DNA of 64,000 nt. Origin: Diphasiastrum complanatum (lineage: Eukaryota; Streptophyta; Lycopodiopsida; Lycopodiales; Lycopodiaceae). Shown here piece by piece: positions 1-11,097 of this stretch (positions within the stretch are counted from its first letter, which is position 1; each line of letters begins with the position of its first letter). Location of the stretch: NCBI GenBank assembly GCA_029204225.1, contig CM055103.1:20712709-20776708 (forward strand). The letters run 5' to 3'. Below the pieces are notes generated by a model that was given only the letters and a program-made list of their open reading frames with translations, was not told the origin of the DNA and searched no databases. The position numbers and the translations under genes are program-made.

Positions 1-16
1 TGAACCACCTTCTCAC

Positions 17-949
17 ATGTTAGAGCCCAAGGAACCATGCACTGAAAGGCACACACTTTTATTGTCAAGCCGTATTAGTTTACCACTCGGAGAACTACTG
101 CGGATTGCACCACAAGTGAAAAGCCTTCTAGCTGAATGGGCCAAAGCAGATGAGGAGCAAGTAGCGCCTGAGCCCATATATTGTACGGACTATGAAGAAA
201 CAAGTAACGTCCTCCACATCGGAGCAGCATGGGAAAGTGAGAAACACAACATCACTTTGCCAATCAAACACAAGAGATACGAGGACGAGACAGTTATAGT
301 AGATGGAGGATCAGGTGTCAATTTGATCTCCACTACTTTGTATGAAAAATGGGGTTTACAAGGGTTGAAACCAGCAAGATTCGCCATCAAGCTAGCGGAT
401 CAATCCTGTGTGAAACCAAAAGGTGTAGTTGTTGATATTCCTATAAGAATAGCAGGCATGTAGTTTGTGATTACTTTTGTAGTCATGGATATACCTGAAT
501 CTCCAACTGCATATCGTGTTTTACTGGGAAGACCATGGTTGAGGACTACGCAAGTAGTACACAACTGGGGTACGGGAAAACTCACCTTTGAGAACAGAGA
601 ACATGCTGCAAAGGTTGATCCAACCACATGGGCGGTGAAACCTATTGCACCCAAGGCTGATGACGGATCATCCACGACAGATCACACGATTGATCGCCCA
701 AGGCTAGCCAAGGGAGGTCACTATGATTCAGAAACGGATGTCGTGAGATGGACGGATGCATTAGCAACTATTGACTGTTGGACATGTCAATATGAATCAG
801 ATCTGGAACCCAGTACATCTTCACCCAAATGTTACACTATGGACACACCAATCACATTTGGGGTGAATATGATAAACGTAGCATGGTTGTCAGCGGAACC
901 TATTGAGAACCCAGTGGATGATGATTTAGTCCCTGGCAACATGCTCTAA
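17..949 (+). pseudogene. G1 retropepsin-like protease region of gag-pol
   Basis: The frame encodes an aspartic protease. The catalytic motif reads VDGGSGVNLI, where the usual D-T/S-G is D-G-G, as in several plant gypsy lineages. About 75 residues later comes the second hallmark, VLLGRPWL. A single in-frame stop at 461-463 (TAG) interrupts it. The minus-strand relative at 30463-31200 has CAG (Gln) there, so this is a C-to-T change. Downstream, 970-1326 is an acidic, lysine-rich linker without recognisable domains, which leads to RT. The protease would have processed the Gag-Pol polyprotein in the particle. The protein is not expected to be made. Confidence 0.8.
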
Positions 950-1548
950 CTTATAATAAGGAGATTGAGTTGATTGATGAGCAGGTCCTACACCACATGG
1001 ACCCAGATCATTACGGAACCAAGAAAGTACCAGCTCAACCACTGCAAAAGTCTGCTATGGCGAAGGTCTCAAGGATCGATCCACCCAAGGCACCTGCAAA
1101 TAAGAAGAATCAGTTGAAGCAGCACTACAACCAAGTGATCCGATGGAGTTATCTACCCAAAGAGGCGATAGCTATAGTGGATGTTGATATTCGCAACCAT
1201 GAGGCGAATATCACGGCAGTCCTGATGAAAGACAACAAGGATGAATCCACTAAAATGACAAAAAAGAGCAAAAAGAAGGTGTTGGATTCCTTGAAGTCAA
1301 TCAAGATAGACTCAGATACAGCGTGATCTTCTACACAGGTGACAGAAAATCAAAAAATGACCAGTTGGGCCAAGATCAATATGCTGAAGGAGGAATCTCG
1401 ACGAGCTCCAGTTCACGAGATGCTTGAGACTTTCAAAAATTATACCTTGGACGACGTCGTAATAATGATTCCACAAGCCCAGCGAGAACTTGATTAAAAT
1501 TAGGCACCAGCGAAACAAGTCTTCGAGGGACCTACGTGAACATAGCCG

Positions 1549-3172
1549 ATGAACCTTGCCAAGCCAATTGAAGAAGAAAAGATAGTGCATGTGGGAGAGC
1601 AGTTAACACCCACACAGTTCAAGAGACTACAATCGTTGTTGGTGAAATATAAAGACTGTTTTGCCTGGAGTTATAGTGATCTGAAGGGCATTCCACCAAC
1701 AGTAGTCCAACACACCATACCCTTGGTGGACGGAGCAGTTCCCAAGGTAAGCCATTACTACCGCTGCAACCCAAATTATACTGAACTGATCAAGCAGGAG
1801 TTGCAAAAGCTGATGGATGCAGATTTCATCTATAAAATCGAACACACATAATGGGTATCGCCTATAGTTATAGTACCCAAGAAGAACGGCAAAATGTGGA
1901 TTTGTGTGAATCTGAAGGCGCTAAATGCAGTCACCAAAAAGGATCATTTTTCTTTACCATTTACGAAAAGTGTCCTCGACAGAGTAGCTGGCGTCAAAGC
2001 CCACAATTTTCTAGATGGCTTCAACGGCTACAATCAGGTAAAGATAGCCTCCCAAGACCAACACAAGACAGCATTTGCCACAAAATGGGGAACCTATGCC
2101 TATAAAGTAATGCCATTCAGACTTTGCAATGCCCTAAGCACCTTCCAGTGAGTCATGCAGGCTGCATTCAAAGATTATTTGCAAAAATTTTCTAGAAATT
2201 TTCTTGGACGATCTGTGCGTGCATGGACCAGACTCAGAACACTTATCCAATTTGGAGAAGGTGTTACAAAATTGCCGCGACTACCAGATCTCCCTTAATC
2301 CATGAAAATGTCAATTTTGGGTGACACATGGCTTGATTCTAGGCCATATAGTGTCAAGACACGGGATCGCCACAGATCTGTCAAAGATCAGGATCATTGT
2401 TGATCTACCACCACTGGGGACGATCCGTGAAGTCTACATCTTTATGGGTCATGCTAACTATTATAAGATCTTCATTCTGGATTTTGTGGAGTTAGCCCGA
2501 CCAATTTACAAACTCACAACGGATCCACATCAGAACGAGAAAGCCCTAAAGGCTTTCCAAAAGCTTAAGGATGCATTGGTTTCAGCACCAATCTTACGGC
2601 CGCCCAATTGGTCCATTGAGTTTCATGTGCATACGGACACATCAAAGTATACAGTTGGAACAGTCTTAACCCAGCTAGGTGAACACAAAAAGGATTTTCC
2701 AATCCGATCTGCAAGCCGACAACTCAGTGATACAGAAATGAATTATTCAACCACAGAGCGAGAAGCCCTAGAAATGATCTATGCGGTTAAGAAATTTCAA
2801 CACTACTTGATGGCCACACATTTTGCTTTTTATACGGACCATCAACCCTTGCTCTATTTCGTTAATAGAACTTGCAACACCAGAAGAATCACCAGATGGC
2901 TACTTCTATTGTTGGAATTTGATTTTTGGATAGTAGTTTGCAAGGGAAAACAACACTACATGGCAGATCATGTGTCACAAATCAAGGGAAAGGAGATTGC
3001 AACCCAACCCGACGATGAGCTGGCAGATGCTGTCTTATTTTATGTAGACACAGTATCAGAATGGGCTGCCGACATTGTTGAATATCTAATGTGGGGCCAA
3101 CCAGACAAGTCACTACCAAAGGCGAAACAATGGAAATTGATCTTGAAGGCTAGATCTTATCAGCCACATTAA
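1549..3172 (+). pseudogene. G1 reverse transcriptase and RNase H
   Basis: RT starts with a CFAWSYSDLKGIPP block, then IVPKKNGKMWICVNLKALN, FLDGFNGYNQVKI and a CNALSTFQ block. A stop at 1849-1851 sits where the copy at 19620 has GAA. A one-base shift near 2190 moves the FLDDLCVHG catalytic box (the YxDD equivalent) to another frame. RNase H runs from about 2560 to 3000 with DTSKYTVGTVL, TEREALEMIYAVKKFQHYL, TDHQPLLYFVN and KQHYMADHVSQI. The frame ends at 3172 without integrase. These enzymes would copy element RNA to DNA and degrade the RNA strand. At least two stops and one shift make the copy dead. Confidence 0.85.
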
Positions 3173-3195
3173 GCTTTGCATGCTAACAACTCTGA

Positions 3196-4275
3196 TTGTA
3201 CAAGAAACTGAGGGCTAGTTTCCATATGTCTAGTTCTAGGAACTCTTTCACTAATCTCATGCCATATCTAGGTGCAAAAAGGTCAATCTATACTACTAAT
3301 GATGTAGAGTGTAGGATTGAAGGAATATGTAGCATTCCATTACATGCATCATCATCAAAATCTTTTTGCTTACATGATGTATTGTATGTACCTAGATTGA
3401 CTAAGAATCTCATTAGTGTAGGACAGTTGTTTGATAGTGGATTGGATGTCAAGTTTCAAGTTGACAAGTGTATAATCTCAAGAGAAAATGAAGTTATTGC
3501 TAGAGGATCTAGAATTAGTAAGTTGTACAAACTAGATTCTAGGGAGAGTGCTAACATTTCAGATATTGCTTATGAGACCAAGGTTCTACAAGAGGATCTG
3601 TGGCATAAGAGATTGGGTCATCCCAATTTCAAAGCCATGCAATCTATGGTCAAAGAAGGAAAAGTTGTTGGTCTACCAAAGACACTGTCAAAGGAGCTTC
3701 TACCTTGTGAAGCTTGTGTGCTGGCAAAGTCACACAAAAGACCTTTTCTTAGATCAAGTATCAAGACAAAGCAACCATTTGAACTTGTACACTCAGATGT
3801 TCATTTCTCATCAACTAAGAGCAAAGGAGGAGCCAATTGTTTTGTCTCTTTTGTAAATGATTATACAAGACATTCTTGGATCTATATGCTGTCTTCAAAA
3901 GCCATGGGTTATGATGTTTTTCCTACTTTTAGAGCTTATGTAGAGAAGCAGTTTCCTTTCAAGTTAAAAGCTTTAAGAAGTGATAGTGGAGGGGAACACA
4001 CTTCCAATAAGTTTAAAGACTTTTGTGAGAGAGAGAGTATTCAAAGAGAGTTCTCTTGTTCATATACTCCTCAGCAAAAATGGAGTTGTTGAGAGAGAAA
4101 ATAGAACTTTGTGTGAATGTGCAAAAGCCATTAGGCTGGAAGCTTCTTTAAAGAATTTTGGGGAGAGTCAGTTGCATGTGCAAACTATCTTTGTAATAGG
4201 CCTCCAAATCTTGCAATATGAGGAAAGACACCATTTGAGATGCTGTATAAGAAAAAGCCTAAGGTAGATCATCTT
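3196..4275 (+). pseudogene. Ty1/copia protease end and integrase fragment
   Basis: The frame opens in decayed copia protease sequence (LHDVLYVPRLTKNLISVGQL follows the active site). It continues into the GAG-pre-integrase zinc domain (WHKRLGHPNFKAM, then CEACVLAKSHKRPF, giving HHCC) and the integrase core. The DDE acids are visible as HSDVHF, RSDSGGEHTSNKF and, after a one-base shift near 4077, VVERENRT. The fragment ends about 4275, before RT. Its left edge abuts G1 and its right edge a short tandem duplication followed by a copia A LTR. It is a truncated, frameshifted remnant of a lineage other than copia A. Confidence 0.8.
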
Positions 4276-4314
4276 AGGATTTTCGGCTATGTATGCTTGT
4301 GCATGTGCCTCTAG

Positions 4315-4384
4315 AAACTAGGAAGAAGGAAGATCCTAGTACAGTAAAAGAAACTAGGAAGAAGGAAGATCCTAGTACAGTAAA
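4315..4384. repeat. 36-bp tandem duplication
   Basis: Two almost identical direct copies of about 36 bp, each beginning AAACTAGGAAGAAGGAAG and ending at CCTAGTACAGTAAA, lie at the junction between the copia integrase fragment and the truncated copia A LTR. It may be filler DNA from the rearrangement that removed the outer end of that LTR. Confidence 0.85.
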
Positions 4385-5245
4385 TATTAGTCGTCAACAG
4401 TTAGACTAATAATAATTTGCTAAGAATAGATTACCAGATTGAGCAACAAGAGAGTCAGACAGAATGAAGAAAAGCATAGTAATATCAACACAAATCTGAA
4501 CGCAGAACAATAGAGCTGTTATCAGATTAAGTATAGCAAAATATAAATGTCAATAATGTTGTGGAGCACAAGACAATAGGGGACAAAACCGCATGCTCTA
4601 CAAAGCTAATTCAATCTGTAAGAGGAATGAACCTATTACTGACAATACAAAAGAATCAATGCGCAAGACATCTACTTCGTCTATCTCTGATAAGCTTCCG
4701 ATGCTATTATTTTACACACACTTGTTCACTGAATACACAAATGATATTCAATATATACACAATTTACAGGTGTGCAGATGAAGAAAGTACGAAGTGGATG
4801 TGCTGTCTGTGGGAGATCGTGGGTGGCTATTGTCGTTGTCAAATCTGTAAGCACAGTTGCATGAGATGAGCGTGAAAAGGCCGCGATGTCAGCCTTTGCT
4901 GAAATGAACATTGGTGAAGATGCAAAAAATGTGACACTTTGACGAAATGCCTTAGGATTTGATTTATAGGGTGCCTTCGCATTCTCTAGGGCACCTTTGG
5001 CATTTTGTAAGCCAGTGTTATCTTTTTCGCCTCTCACAAATCACGTGTAAAAACACAGTGTCATGTTTTTTTGTCTTTTTTTTGCTTGTGAGAATTTACT
5101 TGTATTTATGCAGACAGTCGCATTTTATTCGTCTGTCTTATTTTACATGTAAACATGCAGACTGTGCGACAACATGAGTAAAAATACAACATGAATGCAG
5201 GCAGATTAAAGTAGGATTTAGGAGAGTAGAGAGATAAATCCAACA
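4380..5245 (-). repeat. Copia A copy 1, 3' LTR (truncated)
   Basis: This corresponds base for base to 11438-12308 of the 5' LTR, with scattered substitutions. In element orientation it starts TGTTGGATTTATCTC directly after the polypurine tract. About 340 bp of the LTR end is missing: similarity stops at 4380, at the small tandem duplication. Confidence 0.88.
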
Positions 5246-5254
5246 CCCCCCCTT
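5246..5254 (-). other. Polypurine tract of copia A copy 1
   Basis: On the minus strand AAGGGGGGG precedes the LTR start TGTTGGATTT. It is the plus-strand DNA primer site. The same arrangement occurs in copy 2 at 25435-25443. Confidence 0.85.
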
Positions 5255-8200
5255 AATCTGGATCCGTGAATGCCTTGATCTTCAGACTAAGCAATGCACA
5301 AAATTTGTTGTGTGCATTAATACTTGATGCCTTCGTAAATATATCTGCAACCATGTCCTGCGTTCTGCAGTACGTTAAGCTCACCTCCTTATTGAGAACC
5401 TTGCTCCTGATGTAGTGAGATCTGATTTCAATGTGCTTACTTCTAGAGTGAAATCTAGAGTTGGTCGATAAGGCATTATCACAGAATAAAATTGTAGGGC
5501 TGTATTGATACAGATTAACGTTTGACAATAAGTTTCTCAACCAAAATGCCTCCTTAATAGATTGAGAAGCAACATTGTATTCTGCTTCTGTGGAAGAAAG
5601 TGCGATAGAGGTTTGCTTACGACTGTTCCATGAGATAGGACCACCGTTGAAGAAGAACGTAAATCCAGATGTGGACTTACAAGTGTCTACATCTCCTCCT
5701 CAGCTTGCATTAGAATATCCACTGAGCTGATGAAGATTGTTGTTGCTGACATCTCCATAGCAGATGCACTGGTCCATGGTAGCTCGAATATACCTCATGA
5801 CTCTTATGAGAGCCTTCCAATGGGTAATGCTAGGATTAGCCATATATTGGCTGAGTGAGCTTACTGCAAAAGAGATATTTGGTATTGTACAGACCATTGC
5901 ATACATGAGAGATCCAAGTATCGATCGATAAAGATACTCTCTTATTTGCTCCTCTTCCTGTTTGGTCTGTGGACATTGGTCCTTTGACAAATGCAGGCCT
6001 GGATCCATCGGTGAAAGAGCTAATTTACAATTCATTAGATTGTATCTGTTAAGAACATTGTGAAGATACCTTTGTTGAGTGATGTAAATCAGTCATCTTG
6101 CTCTGTCACGGTGTATCTGAATGCCTAGACAGAAGTGAGCTTCACCCAGATCAGTCATGTTGAACTCTGAAAATAGCATCGCTTAGAATCCTCGACCAAA
6201 TTGGTATTGTTGCTGAAGAGCAATGTATCATCCACATATAAAGTGATGATAGTCAAGGATTGCTACACTGACTTGGAATAGACGTTGCAATCAACAGTGC
6301 TTGGTTTGAATCCTTGTTCGATGAGGAATGTGTTGATCCTATGGACCCAAGCTCTGGCAGACTGTTTCAAGCCATAAAGTGTTTTGTGAAGTTTACAGAC
6401 ATGATTTTTCATACCTTCCAGAACGTATCCTTTGGGCTGGATCATGTAGATATCTGTCTTCTTGTATAACTCCATTCAGATAGGCTATTTGCACATCAAA
6501 TTGATGTACTTCGAGGTCGGCAGCTGCAGCATAAGACGAGTGTTCGGATCGACGAATGTTTGACTATTGGACTGAACGTCTCGTTGTAGTCGATGTTGGA
6601 GATCTGAGTGAATCCTGGTGCTACCAGTCTTGCCTTCCTTCGATCAATTGCTCCATTGGCATTGTATTTGATCTTGAAGATCCATTTGCAATCAATGATA
6701 TTGCAGCCAATAGGAACTTTGACTAGTGACCACGTCTGGTTCTTGATCAGAGAGGAATACTATCTATCCATAGCTTCTCTCCAGAGATCAGAGTCTGGTT
6801 GGCTGAGTGCCTCTTCAACTATCGTCGGTTCCTGTATCAAGAGATATGCAGACTCAGAAGTATACATTGTGGGCTGTGTGCGCACTCGGCTTGATCTTTT
6901 GGGAGGATTCGACTGACAAACCACACCTAGGACTTGTTGCTGGGTAGCAACAACATCTTTGTCTGATTCACTATCAAAAAGTGGATCAACAATGGACACG
7001 CCTAGACCAAAAGCACGGATACTCATGTCCATGGCAGGTGATGAATGTTCTCCTAGAGCAATATCCTTGTCTTTGATGTCGACGAATTGATCCTTGATAA
7101 AAACTGTATCTCGGCTATACAAGATTTGCTAGGTATCAGGATCATACAGCTTGTATGTATTATCAAATGAAGTATATCTGATCAGGATGGTTTTGAGACC
7201 TTGGAAGTCCAATTTCTTCCTCATGTTATCTGGGATCTGCGCATAGGCAACGCATCCAAACACTCTTAGGTTCTTCACAGAAGGCTTAGAGCCTGTCCAC
7301 ACCTCGTGGGGTATCTTGTCTGAGAGGGCTTTGGTCGAACATCTGTTCTGAACGTAAGTTGTAGTGGAGACAACTTTGGCCCAGAATCTCTTGGGCAGTG
7401 ATGCATGCACTAGCATACATTTGGCTGATTCTACCGGGGTACGGTTCTTTCTCTTGGCTAAGCCATTAGACTGAGGACTATAAGGAGTGATGAATTGCTG
7501 CTCAATGCCTTGGCTTTGGCAGTACTCCTTAAACTCGATAGAGATATATTCTCTGCCATTGTCTGACCTTAGAGCCTTGATCGTCCGTCCAGTCTCCTTT
7601 TATGCACGCTCCTTAAAGATTCTGAAGCAGTTGAAGACTTCTGATTTCTTTTTTATAAAGTACACCATAGTCCTCTCGAAAAGTTCATCAATAAAAGTTA
7701 TAAATACTTCGCATCCTTCAGCGAAGGATTTTTCATCGGGCCACAAATGTCTGAATGTACAATGTTTAACAATCCTCTAGCAATATGCTGATGGCTTGAT
7801 TTAAATGGTTTCCTAGTCTGTTTACCAACTAGACAGTCTTGACAGACAGGTAACTTGACTTTATCACGAGGATAGTCGAGATAAAAAATAATAGATTGTC
7901 TAGACATTTGTTGTACAACAGCATGATTCAAGTGACCAACTCTATAATGCCAAAGTAAACTTTTATTTGCATGAATAGAAGTACTGAGCGCTTGACTAGA
8001 GCCAAAAAAACAATGATTTAATCTATATAAGTATCCATGTCTCTTTTCGAGTGCTAGGATCTTGCCTGTCCTATCAACTTCTTTGCACTGATCACATTCA
8101 AATTCTACTCTATGTTCTAGATCTGTGATTCTGCTTATAGAGAGCAGATTTGTAGACAAATTTGGTACATACAAAACTTTAGAAAGTAGCTTAGACTGAT

Positions 8201-8337
8201 CATTTGCAAAGCTTAATCTTACAGTATCTTCACCTTTAATAGCTTGTGTGCTATTGTCGCCAAGGTGAACATATTTCTTGGTACTGTAAGGTGTATAGGA
8301 CTCGAAACAGCCAATGAGACTGGTCATGTGCTGAATG
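5253..8337 (-). pseudogene. Copia A copy 1 pol: integrase, RT, RNase H
   Basis: Read from 8337 downwards. The protease/GAG-pre-integrase region holds KVLYVPNLSTNLLSI and an HHCC domain with CQDCLVGKQTRKPF, followed by the integrase core (about 7700-7120). RT contains DCKWIFKIKYNANG and CKLHKTLYGLKQSARAW; YVDD is intact near 6235 (LYVDDTLLFSNN). RNase H follows (EAEYNVASQSIKEAFWL, then SKHIEIRSHYIRSK and QDMVADIFTKA). The frames shift several times between these blocks and contain stops. The CACTA-like insertion abuts the N-terminal side. Once the polyprotein for integration and reverse transcription, it is now inactive. Confidence 0.85.
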
Positions 8338-8363
8338 CACAATAACAAAATGCGCGATTTTTG

Positions 8364-8642
8364 ACACAAGGTTCCGACGGATTCAAAAAAATTTCATAAT
8401 CCGTCGGAATCCGACATTCCGACACACAAAAAAAAAGAATTAGCCAGAAAAAAAAATTTGTCGAATTTTTTTTTTTTACAGATGTCGGATTCCGACGGCC
8501 AATAAAAATGTCAGAATTGGACATCCCATTTCGGAGACTGCAACTTTTTACATGGATGACTCACCTGTCCGTGCAAAAAAAAAAGCACAAAGCGGACGTC
8601 GGATTCTGACGGATAATACAGATGTCGGAATCCGACGTCCGT
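8364..8642. repeat. Left subterminal palindrome cluster of the CACTA-like element
   Basis: Five copies of the core GTCGGAATCCGAC, or a close or half version, lie near 8370, 8401, 8481, 8597 and 8621, between A- and T-runs. Subterminal repeats of this kind bind the transposase accessory protein in En/Spm; here that role is inferred from position only. Confidence 0.75.
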
Positions 8643-9576
8643 GACTGAATTCTCAAAGTCGCATCATTTCCTAGGGTTTTCTTATTTTTATTCTTGTAGG
8701 AGATTGTTGGAGATCGGCTTTTGGCGCTTCTTCTCAACTCTATCAATTCCATTTGTCTCATTCCAAGTACGATTCTTTTGTTTTGTTATGTGCAACTAAG
8801 ATTTCTTTCTTTGTAACTTTTTCTTGTACACTATCTTCCTTGTATTGTATATTTTGTGTAGATAAACACAAATATGTGTCTTAGTGATTTACGATCATGA
8901 GCGAATGAGAGAGGAAGAAAAAGATGTGTGTGAGAGATATGAGAGAGAGCAAGAAGATATAGATAGAAGAGTTTGATTTAATATTATGTTCTTTGTAAAT
9001 TTTAGGGTTTAGATTTAATGTTATGTTCTTTGTGAAATAGTGTGAGACTGAGAGCTCTTGAGGTCTGAATGAAGATCATAACCAGCTCCACCATCAAAGA
9101 TGTAGAGCAACCACTTTTTCTCACTGATTGATCCAGTACGGCTATCTTGTTGCTACTCCCTATCGAGCCATGAAGAATAATCCATCGTTGCCTGATACAT
9201 GAGATATCAGCTAGAGAAAACTAGTTAAGCGTGCTCGGTATGATGGAATTTATGTTGAAAATCAGAACTCAAAATGAACTTTGAAGAGTGCCATTGACTC
9301 ACTATCTCCGTTGGAAGCTTGAGATATCTTGGCTATGGGGTGCTTAATTATCTCTGCTCTATGAGTTAGAACCCAATTTTCCTTGCAAGATATTTGGAGA
9401 GCTGGCCTACTGTCATTGCTAGATGAGTGAGCCATCATATGCACTCATAAATAGGTATCGCTTTATCTATTTTCAGTTCGTTTTATCTATGTCATTTTTC
9501 GTGATCATTTATTTTTTCTATGCACTTCGAATTCCTATCGATTGAAGTATGTTTGGTTTTTGCCACGGTTTTCTTT

Positions 9577-9902
9577 TTGCCACGTGGACATCGAATTCCG
9601 ACGCTCCGGCCACGTGGATGTCGGAATCTGACGTCCACGTGGCAGAAAAAAAAAGTGACGTCCACGTGGCAAGAAAAAAAAAATTTCGTTTTTTTTTCCA
9701 TGTGGATGTCAGATTCCGACATCCACGTGGCATGAAAAAAAAAAAGAGATTTTTTTTTTTCATTTTTTTTCACGTGGACGTCAGATTCCGACGTCCATGT
9801 GGCCGGGTTGTCGAAATTTGACGTCCACGTGACATGTTCTCCGGTTTGTTTTTACCGGCCGGTTGCCAGTTTTGGGCTTGGCGTCGGATTCCGACGGATT
9901 TT
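9577..9902. repeat. Right subterminal cluster of G-box compound palindromes
   Basis: At least four 33-35 bp compound palindromes lie at about 9577-9618, 9609-9643, 9698-9730 and 9771-9803, with a partial copy at 9804-9833. Each has CCACGTGGA and TCCACGTGG arms (10 bp perfect at 9609-9643) around a GTCGGAATCTGAC-type core. A bare core copy lies at 9883-9897. The CACGTG arms are absent from the left cluster. Confidence 0.8.
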
Positions 9903-10027
9903 AAATGTGACGGATTTCGACGACCTTATAGCGACGCATTTTTCGACGTCCGCATCGATTCAAAAAAAAATTAAAATAAGATTTCACGTCGAAAATCCCG
10001 TTGGAAATCCCGGCAATTCTTGTAGTG

Positions 10028-10943
10028 GTGGCTTCGGAATCCAAGAGCCAAGAACTGTCGCCGGATGCTCCTTGATGGCTGGTCATGAAGGCATCATGAT
10101 CCGCTTCTTGAATAGGTTGTGGAGCTTCTGCAGCTGCATTTCCCACTTGATTCGACTGTCCCTTGCTGTTGTTCTTTGCTTGCAATATCCGGTAGTCTTG
10201 AATTTCGTGGTTATTTCGCTTGTAGTATCTGCAGAACAGCTTCTTCTTCGTTTGTGGATTCGATTGTTTTTTGTGTTGTGCTGGTTTCTGGTATGGCTTT
10301 GATTCTTCGGGCCTTTCTTCTTCTTCTGCTTAGTCATGCTCTTGTTGGTGTATAAAGTGTGAGAATCAGCTGAGGAACTTGAGGCTTTGTTCCTCTGCGT
10401 GTCTTCTTGCAACAACAACATAGTCAGTTATGGATGTCTCGTGATGATCATCACCCAACTGTCGTATGAGCTTGGCAAGCTTGTAAGCAGTTGCATCACT
10501 GCGTCTTGATCGTCTATGACAGATCCGACAGCGGCCATTTGTCTTAGTAGGTTCTTGAATTGATTGATGTGATTCTGCAAGGAATCACCATTCGCCATCT
10601 TGAGGGAGTAAAATTTCTTTCTGAGATTTAGCTTGGAAGCTATATCTTGCACTTCATATAGTGTGCTCAAGATGTCCCAGACTTCTTTCAATGTCTGGGC
10701 CTCGGATACATGGCCGATCTGGGTATCCGCAATGTTGAGGATGATCAGCATGAAAGCCTTTCCATCCTTCAGCTTCCATTTGGCGATTGTTGCGTCGTCT
10801 TCTTTGGGTTTCCCTTCTGCACCTGTAACAACGTCATACAATTCTTTAACCATTAGCACAGTTTTCAATTTCAATTTTCACAGATGATAATTGGCTCCAT
10901 CAAACTTGTCCATGATGGAACTGGCTTTCCCTTGGGAATCCAT
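10028..10943 (-). pseudogene. Copia A copy 1 gag and protease N-terminal part
   Basis: The ATG at 10943-10941 matches the gag start of copy 2 (MDSQ, then GANYHL). The next Trp codon has become TGA. The UBN2/gag-like core follows (ELYDVVTGAEGKP, LRKKFYSLKMANGDSLQNHINQ, LLTSLPSSYDSW) down to about 10428. A lysine-rich basic segment and remnants of a zinc-knuckle region follow in other frames. The last codons before the transposon insertion are the protease SSWLLDS block. Gag would form the virus-like particle. Multiple shifts and the insertion inactivate it. Confidence 0.8.
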
Positions 10944-11085
10944 GTGGAAGATTAGTTTAAGTGATAGGAAAAACTATCAGTGACTTAAGTATGAAAATCT
11001 GGCACTAAGTTACAAAACAAAAAGACAATTTTTGTATTGGCTATCAGAGTCTTGTATTGTGGAAGCTTATTAGGCTACGAAAATA

Positions 11086-11097
11086 GCTCTGATACAA
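11086..11097 (-). other. Primer-binding site of copia A copy 1
   Basis: The minus strand reads TTGTATCAGAGC, one base off the initiator-Met tRNA complement TGGTATCAGAGC, directly next to the LTR end. Confidence 0.8.

Larger units (their letters stand above)
1..3172 (+). mobile_element. Ty3/gypsy element, family G1, internal fragment
   Basis: This is the interior of a gypsy retrotransposon in the order protease, linker, RT, RNase H. It is cut at its 5' side by the window edge and stops before any integrase, at the junction with a copia fragment near 3175. The order and the motifs (a DGGS-type protease, LGRPWL, FLDD in RT, TEREAL in RNase H) fit the Tat/Athila-like side of gypsy rather than the chromoviruses; that placement is inference from motif style. 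Two further pieces of the same family lie at 19620-20440 (plus) and 29770-32340 (minus). No LTR belonging to this copy is visible. It is non-functional because of stops and at least one frameshift. Confidence 0.85.
8338..10027. mobile_element. CACTA-like non-autonomous DNA transposon
   Basis: A 1690-bp insertion splits the copia A protease exactly at the conserved LDSGA/QHMT block, as comparison with copy 2 at 23155-23190 shows. One end reads CACTACAAGAATTGCC (minus strand, from 10027). The other reads CACAATAACAAAATGC (from 8338), a diverged inverted repeat. The flanking trinucleotides are ATG (8335-8337) and GTG (10028-10030), a 3-bp duplication with one mismatch, as expected for En/Spm-CACTA. 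Both subterminal regions are packed with copies of a palindrome built on GTCGGATTCCGAC, the right end also with CACGTG arms. No transposase is encoded. The interior of about 930 bp is not recognised. Confidence 0.7.

Noticed and set aside
3196-4092. An intact 298-codon gene
   Set aside because: It is a copia integrase piece without start context, cut before the last catalytic Glu by a frameshift.
4561-4869. 102-codon ORF repeated at 11624-11875, looking like a conserved gene
   Set aside because: Both lie at the same place inside the two copia A LTRs and have no domain; the similarity is LTR identity.
9492-9821. Overlapping ORFs rich in Phe, Lys, Asp and His on both strands
   Set aside because: They are translations of the palindromic subterminal repeats and A/T runs of the CACTA-like element.
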